This document shows positions 59,336 through 64,000 of a DNA stretch of 64,000 nucleotides, piece by piece (the first letter of the stretch is position 1; every line of letters starts with the position of its first letter). The notes beneath the pieces were generated by a model. That model did not search any database and had not been told where the DNA came from. It worked only from the letters and a program-made list of their open reading frames with translations. Origin of the DNA: Eggerthella timonensis (GTDB lineage Bacteria; Actinomycetota; Coriobacteriia; Coriobacteriales; Eggerthellaceae); NCBI RefSeq assembly GCF_900184265.1, contig NZ_FXXA01000002.1:762734-826733 (forward strand). Reading direction: 5' to 3'. A program made the translations under genes and the position numbers.

Positions 59336-60736
59336 ATGTCGGCTCAAGACGGGTCTCCGGCGAAGGTATCCGGAGAGAACATCGAGCAGTTCGGCTACAA
59401 GCAAGAGCTGCGAAGGGGTATGGGACTGTGGGACGTGGTGTTGTACGGCGTCCTGTTCATGGTGATCATCGCACCGCAGTCCATTTTCGGCACCATCCAG
59501 CAGAACAGCCACGGCATGACGCCGCTGGTGTACATCATCGGCTTCGTGGCCATCCTGTTCACGGCCATGAGCTACATGCGCATGAGCAAGCGGTTCCCCA
59601 TCGCGGGATCCGTCTACTCCTACGTGCAGCGCGGCATCAACCCGCACGTGGGCTTCATGGCGGGCTGGCTCATCCTGCTCGACTACGTGCTGGTGCCCTC
59701 CCTGCTCATCGTCATGGTGATGAACTGGGGCGTTGCGCTCGTACCGGGTAGTCCGGCGTGGCTGTGGGCCGTCGCGTTCATCGCGTTCAACACGTTCGTC
59801 AACATCCGCGGCATCCAGATGAGCCGCGGCGTCGACTGGGTCATCTTCGTCGTCGAGATCGTGGCCGTGGTCGCATTCATCGCCCTCGGCACGAACTTCG
59901 TGCTGGGCGGCGGCGGTGCAGGCGGCTTCGTGCTCGACCCGATTTACCAGCCGGGCCAGGTTGACGCGCACTTCGTGGCGGCGGGCATCTCCATCGCCGC
60001 GCTTTCGTTCCTGGGCTTCGACGGCATGTCGACGCTGGCAGAGGAGACGCGCGAGCCTGAGAAGAACATCGGCAAGGGCATCATCATCGCTTTGTCCATT
60101 ATCATCGTCGTGTTCGTCGCGCAGACCTACATCGCCGCCATCGTGCAGCCCGACTGGGCGGCCACCGATCCCGACATGGGCTTCTTTGATTCGGTGTACC
60201 TGGTGGGCGGCCCGGTGTTCTACAAGATCATGCTGCTGGTCAACATCATCGCCGTGGGCATCGCGAACATCATCAACGCTCAGATGGCATCCTCGCGCCT
60301 GCTGTACAGCATGGGCCGCGACGGCGTGATCCCGCGCGTGTTCGGCAAGGTGCATCCGAAGTTCCGCACGCCGTGGGTTGCATCCATCTTCCTGGGCGTC
60401 GTCACGCTGTGCCTGGCGCTTCCGCTGCAGGATTACATGGGCACGCTGGCGGGCTTCGTGAACTTCGGCGCGCTGTCGTCGTTCATCCTTCTGAACTTCG
60501 CCGTGTTCTGGTTCTTCTTCGTGAAGGAGAAGAAGCGCGCGTCGTTCAAGGATATCCTGATGTACCTGATCTGCCCGTTCATCGGCATCCTCATCCTCGG
60601 GTACGTGTTCACCGGCTTCGAGCTGGCCACGTATGCCGTGGGCGTCACCTGGCTCGTCATCGGCCTGATCATCGGGGCCGTGAAATCGAAGGGCTACAAG
60701 GAAGTGCCCGAAGCGTTCAAGCATTTGGACGTGTAG
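59336..60736 (+). CDS. APC-family amino acid permease
   Basis: This 466-residue protein has twelve hydrophobic helices. Family marks are VLYGVLFMVIIAPQSIFG in helix 1 and LGFDGMSTLAEETREPEKNI after helix 6. It resembles the putrescine/amino-acid importer group. The ATG at 59336 follows AGGGGG. The 183-bp gap before it holds short GC-rich hairpins but no gene. A terminator follows. Confidence 0.86.
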   Translation: MSAQDGSPAKVSGENIEQFGYKQELRRGMGLWDVVLYGVLFMVIIAPQSIFGTIQQNSHGMTPLVYIIGFVAILFTAMSYMRMSKRFPIAGSVYSYVQRGINPHVGFMAGWLILLDYVLVPSLLIVMVMNWGVALVPGSPAWLWAVAFIAFNTFVNIRGIQMSRGVDWVIFVVEIVAVVAFIALGTNFVLGGGGAGGFVLDPIYQPGQVDAHFVAAGISIAALSFLGFDGMSTLAEETREPEKNIGKGIIIALSIIIVVFVAQTYIAAIVQPDWAATDPDMGFFDSVYLVGGPVFYKIMLLVNIIAVGIANIINAQMASSRLLYSMGRDGVIPRVFGKVHPKFRTPWVASIFLGVVTLCLALPLQDYMGTLAGFVNFGALSSFILLNFAVFWFFFVKEKKRASFKDILMYLICPFIGILILGYVFTGFELATYAVGVTWLVIGLIIGAVKSKGYKEVPEAFKHLDV

Positions 60737-60770
60737 CGCCGCAATATTCAGCGGTTTAACGGTACGAGGG

Positions 60771-60798
60771 GCGGCCGCGGCGATTGCGTCGCGGCCGC
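60771..60798 (+). terminator. Terminator after the APC permease gene
   Basis: GCGGCCGCG (60771-60779) pairs with CGCGGCCGC (60790-60798), followed by TTTTG. Confidence 0.8.
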
Positions 60799-60833
60799 TT
60801 TTGCGTAGTGGCGGAAAGCTGAGAAGGAGAACG

Positions 60834-61748
60834 ATGGCGAACGAGACGAACGCCGTGCTGGCGGTTGGCGCGATCATGGTGGATATGGTGTGCCGAGTGC
60901 CGCGCTTGCCGCGGTCGGGCGAGGGCATCGTGGCCGACGAGGTGCGGGCGACCGTGGGCGGATGCGCGTTCAATGCGGCGAACGTGCTGCGGCAACTCGG
61001 TGCCCCGTGTCGGTTGTTCGCGCCTGTCGGCGACGGGGTATTCGCCGGGTTCGCCGAGCGTGAGCTGGCCGGGCGCGGCCTGGAAGCGCTGCGTGTGCCG
61101 GACGGGCGCGATAACGGCGGGTGCGTGTGTTTCGTGGAGCCTGACGGCGAGCGCACGATGCTCACGATGCCGGGCATCGACCGCTACTTCGAGCCCGCGT
61201 GGTTCGAGGACGTCGACGTCACGCGATACGGATGCGGGCTGGCCAGCGGCTACGAGGTGGAGGGCGCGGGTGGCGACGCCATCGTCGGCTTTTTCGAGCA
61301 GCATCCCGAGCTGCCGCTGTTCTTCGCGCCTGGCCCGCGCATCATGGGCGTGGGCGCGGAGAAGACGGCGCGCATCAACGCGCTGCATCCGGTGTGGCAC
61401 CTCAACGACCTGGAGGCGCGCACGTACACGGGTTTGGACGTGCTCGAAGAAGCCGGCTACGCGCTGGCGCGGGAGTGCGGCAACGCCGTGGTGGTGACGG
61501 CTGGCGCAGAGGGCGCGCACCTGTTTGAAGACGGACGACACGTGCTCGTGCCTACGGAGCCCGTCGAAGTGGTGGATACCGTCGGTGCGGGCGACGCGCA
61601 CTTGGGCGCGCTTGCCGCGGCGCGCATGGCGGGACGGACGTGGGAGGACGCCTTGGCGCTTGCGAACCGCGTCGCCGGCGCGGTGTGCGGCGTGCGTGGC
61701 GCGACGCTTTCCGACGATGTGTTCGAGCAGATGGGAATTCGGTTGTAG
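60834..61748 (+). CDS. PfkB-family carbohydrate kinase
   Basis: This 304-residue protein has the N-terminal GGCAFNAANVLRQLG and the C-terminal signature DTVGAGDAHLGALAAAR with catalytic Asp254. It is a ribokinase-like enzyme that phosphorylates a sugar or nucleoside. The substrate loop is not diagnostic. The start follows GAGAAGGAG. The RarD-like gene begins one base after its stop, so the two are co-transcribed. Confidence 0.88.
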   Translation: MANETNAVLAVGAIMVDMVCRVPRLPRSGEGIVADEVRATVGGCAFNAANVLRQLGAPCRLFAPVGDGVFAGFAERELAGRGLEALRVPDGRDNGGCVCFVEPDGERTMLTMPGIDRYFEPAWFEDVDVTRYGCGLASGYEVEGAGGDAIVGFFEQHPELPLFFAPGPRIMGVGAEKTARINALHPVWHLNDLEARTYTGLDVLEEAGYALARECGNAVVVTAGAEGAHLFEDGRHVLVPTEPVEVVDTVGAGDAHLGALAAARMAGRTWEDALALANRVAGAVCGVRGATLSDDVFEQMGIRL

Positions 61749-61749
61749 C

Positions 61750-62724
61750 ATGGAAGACATCGCGGTTCGAGACAGCCGGTCCGAGCGGATCGGCTTTTTA
61801 CAGGGCATTGGCTGCCATCTGGTGTGGGGCGTCATGCCGGTCTACTGGAAGCTGCTGTCGGCCGTTCCGGCGCTCGAGGTGCTGTCGTGGCGCATGGTGT
61901 GGTCGTGCGTGTTCGTGGTGCTGCTGTGCGCGTTCGTGAAACGCACGCGGTTCGTCCATCTGCTGCGCGACCCGCGCGCGGTGGGCACGTTCCTCGCGTC
62001 GGGGCTGATCGTCACGTGCAACTGGGGCGTGTACATCTGGGCGGCGAACAGCGGGCATCTGCTTGAGACGAGCATCGGCTACTACCTGTGCCCGCTGTGC
62101 AACATCGCGTTTGGCCTGCTCGTGTTCAAGGAGCGGCTGACGCCCATGCAGAAGGTAGCCACAATTCTGGCTGCAACGGGCGTGGCGTACTTCATGATCG
62201 TGCACGGCGGCGACGTGTGGATCGCGCTTGCCTTGGCGCTGTCGTTCAGCGCGTACGGCGCGGTGAAGAAGAAGGGCGGTTATCCGGCGCTGCCCGGCAT
62301 GGCGCTGGAGTCGCTGCTCACGGGACTGCTGGGCGGGGTGGCGTTGACGGTGGGCGCGCTCGCTCCCTGGATCTGGCAGGTTGTGCCCGCCACGCCCGAC
62401 CCCTTTGCGGTGGCATCGCCGACGCTCGACTTCGCGCTGCTCGTCGGCTGCGGCTTGCTCACCGCCATCCCGCTGCTGCTGTACTCGGCCGCCGCGAACC
62501 GCATTTCCATGACGGTGCTCGGGTTCATCCAGTACGTCAGCCCCACGATCGCGCTCGTGCTGGCCGTGGCGTTCTTCGGCGAGCAGTTCACCCCGGCGCA
62601 CGCCGTGTGCTTCGCGCTCATCTGGTGCGGCATCGCCGCCGTGGGCGTCGAAAGCTGGCTCGCGAAGCGCCGCGTGGAGCGCGCGGAGCAACAGGAGAGC
62701 GACTCGCGCGAAAGTGCGGCGTGA
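61750..62724 (+). CDS. RarD-like EamA transporter
   Basis: This 324-residue protein has ten helices. It contains QGIGCHLVWGVMPVYWKLL, VPALEVLSWRMVWS, NWGVYIWAANSGHLLETSIG and FIQYVSPTIAL, the recognisable RarD pattern. RarD proteins are exporters of uncertain substrate. It starts one base after the kinase stop. Confidence 0.88.
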   Translation: MEDIAVRDSRSERIGFLQGIGCHLVWGVMPVYWKLLSAVPALEVLSWRMVWSCVFVVLLCAFVKRTRFVHLLRDPRAVGTFLASGLIVTCNWGVYIWAANSGHLLETSIGYYLCPLCNIAFGLLVFKERLTPMQKVATILAATGVAYFMIVHGGDVWIALALALSFSAYGAVKKKGGYPALPGMALESLLTGLLGGVALTVGALAPWIWQVVPATPDPFAVASPTLDFALLVGCGLLTAIPLLLYSAAANRISMTVLGFIQYVSPTIALVLAVAFFGEQFTPAHAVCFALIWCGIAAVGVESWLAKRRVERAEQQESDSRESAA

Positions 62725-62745
62725 AACCTGGCGGTTACATTTCTC

Positions 62746-62774
62746 TTGCGGCGCGGCGATCCGTTTTGTATACT
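62746..62774 (+). promoter_or_regulatory. Promoter in the gap after the RarD-like gene
   Basis: TTGCGG (62746-62751) and TATACT (62769-62774) are exactly 17 bp apart. A transcript would begin near 62781. The next coding start is 440 bp away. Confidence 0.55.
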
Positions 62775-62780
62775 GGGGCC

Positions 62781-62889
62781 GAGCCGCAGGGAGCGGCTAA
62801 CTCCCCACGGCTCTCGGATCGCTTCGGCGGTTTGGGTTTAGTCTTGGCGCTCCTTTCCCCTGCGGGTTAGGAGCGCGCTCCTTATCATG
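62781..62889 (+). ncRNA. Candidate small RNA
   Basis: Downstream of a good promoter lies a strong nested stem (CCGAGCCG, then GGGAG / CTCCC, then CGGCTCTCGG at 62779-62817), an unpaired middle, and a second stem (GCGCTCCT 62847-62854 with AGGAGCGC 62869-62876) that could terminate it. No reading frame fits. It may also be the 5' leader of the MFS gene. I do not recognise an RNA family. Confidence 0.4.
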
Positions 62890-63068
62890 AGAACAAGCTC
62901 GATGACGCGGGTAGCGAACTCCAAGAGAGTCTTCTCGATCCAGCGCTTGTTCCACGTGTTTCCAACGTGGTTTCCATGATTCTTGCCAGCGTTCCCGATG
63001 CGGTTTCCACGCGCTCCTCACGTGGTTTGCACGCGAATCTTGCGTACGCGTTCGAGACGAAAAAACAC

Positions 63069-63097
63069 TTACGAAAACGCTTTCGTTTCGCTAGAAT
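63069..63097 (+). promoter_or_regulatory. Promoter with embedded LacI-like operator
   Basis: TTACGA (63069-63074) and TAGAAT (63092-63097) have a 17-bp spacer. The palindrome ACGAAAACGCTTTCGT (63071-63086) lies in the spacer and has the central-CG form of LacI-family operators. The rest of the gap 62890-63221 shows repeated GTTTCCA words around 62958-63006 and no gene. Confidence 0.5.
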
Positions 63098-63221
63098 CGA
63101 AGGTGCTGCGACGCGCTCTGGTGCGGATGCGGCGTGTCTCGTTTCCCCGAAAGGCGCCTTCTGCGCTGGTAGGTTCGATGGGGCCAATCAAGACAACCGA
63201 AGATGAAAGGACGTTTCCTGT

Positions 63222-64000
63222 ATGCAAGGGAAATCTCTCGTGCTGCTGTTGTCTGTTTTGTACGGCAGCGCATTCCTCGCGGGGTTCAACGAGAACCTCG
63301 TCAACATGGCGCTCGTGTCCATCATGGCGGACTACGGCGTCGACTCCGTGACAGCCCAATGGCTGGTCACCGGTTACATGATCGTTGCCACCGTCGTGGT
63401 GACGTGCATGGCGTTCCTCTACCGGCGCTTTCATGTGCGCACGCTGTTCTTCAGCGCGGCCGCGTTGAGCATCGTCGGGTCGGCCATGGGCCTCGTGGCC
63501 GGCAGCTTCGAGATGCTGCTGATCGCGCGTCTTGTGCAGGCCGTGGGCACGGGTATCTTCATCCCGCTCATGATGAACACCATCCTCGTGGTCACGCCGA
63601 AGAACAAGCTGGGAACGTACCTGTCGGTCGGCGGCTGCATGATCACGTTCGGTCCTGCGTTCGCCCCGGTGGTGTGCGGTGCGCTGGTAACCATGCTCGG
63701 CTGGCACAGCATTTTCATCGTGCCTATCGTGGCGATGGCCGTGCTGGCCGTGCTCGGCTTCTTCTATGTGAAGAACTTTGAAACGAGCGAGGCTCATCTC
63801 GACGCGGTATCAGTGGTGCTGTCCGCCGTGGTGCTGACAGCGTTGTCGTACGGCCTGACGCAGCTGACGACGAACGGCGTGATGGCTGCCGCGACGCTGG
63901 CGCTGGCGGTGGCTGCGGCGGCGGTGTTCGTCGTGCGCCAGCTGCGGTGCGCTCATCCGCTCATCGACCTTGCTCCGATGAAGAACCGCTCGTTCTGGCC
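63222..64000 (+). CDS. MFS transporter, DHA2 (EmrB/QacA) type, 3' end outside window
   Basis: The frame begins MQGKSLVLLLSVLYGSAFLA at 63222 behind GAAAGGA and is still open at the window edge after 259 codons. It includes ENLVNMALVSIMADYGVDS, QWLVTGYMIVATVVVTCMAF and ARLVQAVGTGIFIPLM, the pattern of the first helices and of motif C in 14-helix drug:H+ antiporters. A drug or metabolite efflux role is likely. It has its own promoter with a possible LacI-type operator. Confidence 0.85.
   Translation, partial: MQGKSLVLLLSVLYGSAFLAGFNENLVNMALVSIMADYGVDSVTAQWLVTGYMIVATVVVTCMAFLYRRFHVRTLFFSAAALSIVGSAMGLVAGSFEMLLIARLVQAVGTGIFIPLMMNTILVVTPKNKLGTYLSVGGCMITFGPAFAPVVCGALVTMLGWHSIFIVPIVAMAVLAVLGFFYVKNFETSEAHLDAVSVVLSAVVLTALSYGLTQLTTNGVMAAATLALAVAAAAVFVVRQLRCAHPLIDLAPMKNRSFW

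Noticed and set aside
57878-61177. Open frame of about 1100 codons on the minus strand
   Set aside because: It is antisense to the aminotransferase, permease and kinase genes, with no recognisable domain.
62948-62958. TGTTCCACGTG as a second parS
   Set aside because: Only one half matches; the other half is TTTCC instead of AAACA, so ParB binding is unlikely.
1-64000. CRISPR arrays, rRNA, tRNA, complete transposases or prophage genes
   Set aside because: None was found by reading both strands. The repeats seen are palindromes or tandem copies, without regular spacers or integrase or transposase genes.

Overview
The window looks like a chromosomal segment of a high-GC Coriobacteriia bacterium, most likely Eggerthella or a close Eggerthellaceae relative. 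The evidence is the GC-rich third codon positions, several Tat-exported flavin reductases, a DmsABC-like molybdoenzyme, and five LuxR-type regulators whose sensor halves are multi-spanning membrane domains. This assignment is inferred from gene content; no rRNA or tRNA gene is present to confirm it.

Layout. 0-11 kb: the end of a membrane LuxR regulator, an arginine:glycine-amidinotransferase-like enzyme with its own promoter and leader, a DMT exporter, an unknown protein, an MHS-type transporter with a TetR regulator, and a GadC/GadB-type glutamate decarboxylase pair. 11-12 kb: a gene-free stretch full of palindromes and tandem repeats. 12-16 kb: an XRE regulator, a DJ-1/PfpI protein, arginine deiminase and a membrane LuxR regulator. 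16-26 kb: a Crp-family regulator and MFS transporter divergent from a three-gene DMSO-reductase-like operon, then a Tat flavoprotein reductase divergent from a membrane LuxR regulator. 26-33 kb: a diguanylate cyclase with two solute-binding domains, a divergent Nramp transporter, a zinc-type macrodomain protein, a DUF559-like protein and a carboxymuconolactone decarboxylase family protein. 33-37 kb: a second LuxR/reductase pair.

36.9-50.5 kb is a metabolic island: PxpA, a D-glutamate-cyclase-like protein, an MFS-fdrA-DUF1116-DUF2877-hydrolase operon, a GntR regulator, PxpB, PxpC, biotin carboxyl carrier protein, biotin carboxylase and a TauE/SafE permease. Its theme appears to be 5-oxoproline, oxamate/carbamoyl or related amide metabolism. 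A perfect parS (ParB-binding) palindrome lies between pxpA and the cyclase gene. 50.6-57 kb: a universal stress protein, an EAL phosphodiesterase with a degenerate GGDEF domain, and a third LuxR/reductase pair. In that pair the regulator carries two LuxR helix-turn-helix domains separated by an in-frame palindromic repeat. 57-64 kb: a DUF2871 protein, an aminotransferase, an APC permease, a PfkB kinase, a RarD-like exporter, a candidate small RNA, and the start of a DHA2-type MFS gene that runs off the window.

The most unusual structural feature is the density of long, often perfect inverted repeats. Several have unrelated stem sequences, two families are present in two copies, and one copy lies inside a coding sequence as exactly 18 sense codons. 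The other recurrent theme is the pairing of a 12-TM-type LuxR regulator with a divergently transcribed Tat-lipoprotein flavin reductase, seen three times. Two of these pairs share a CGGGTGAC motif in the control region.
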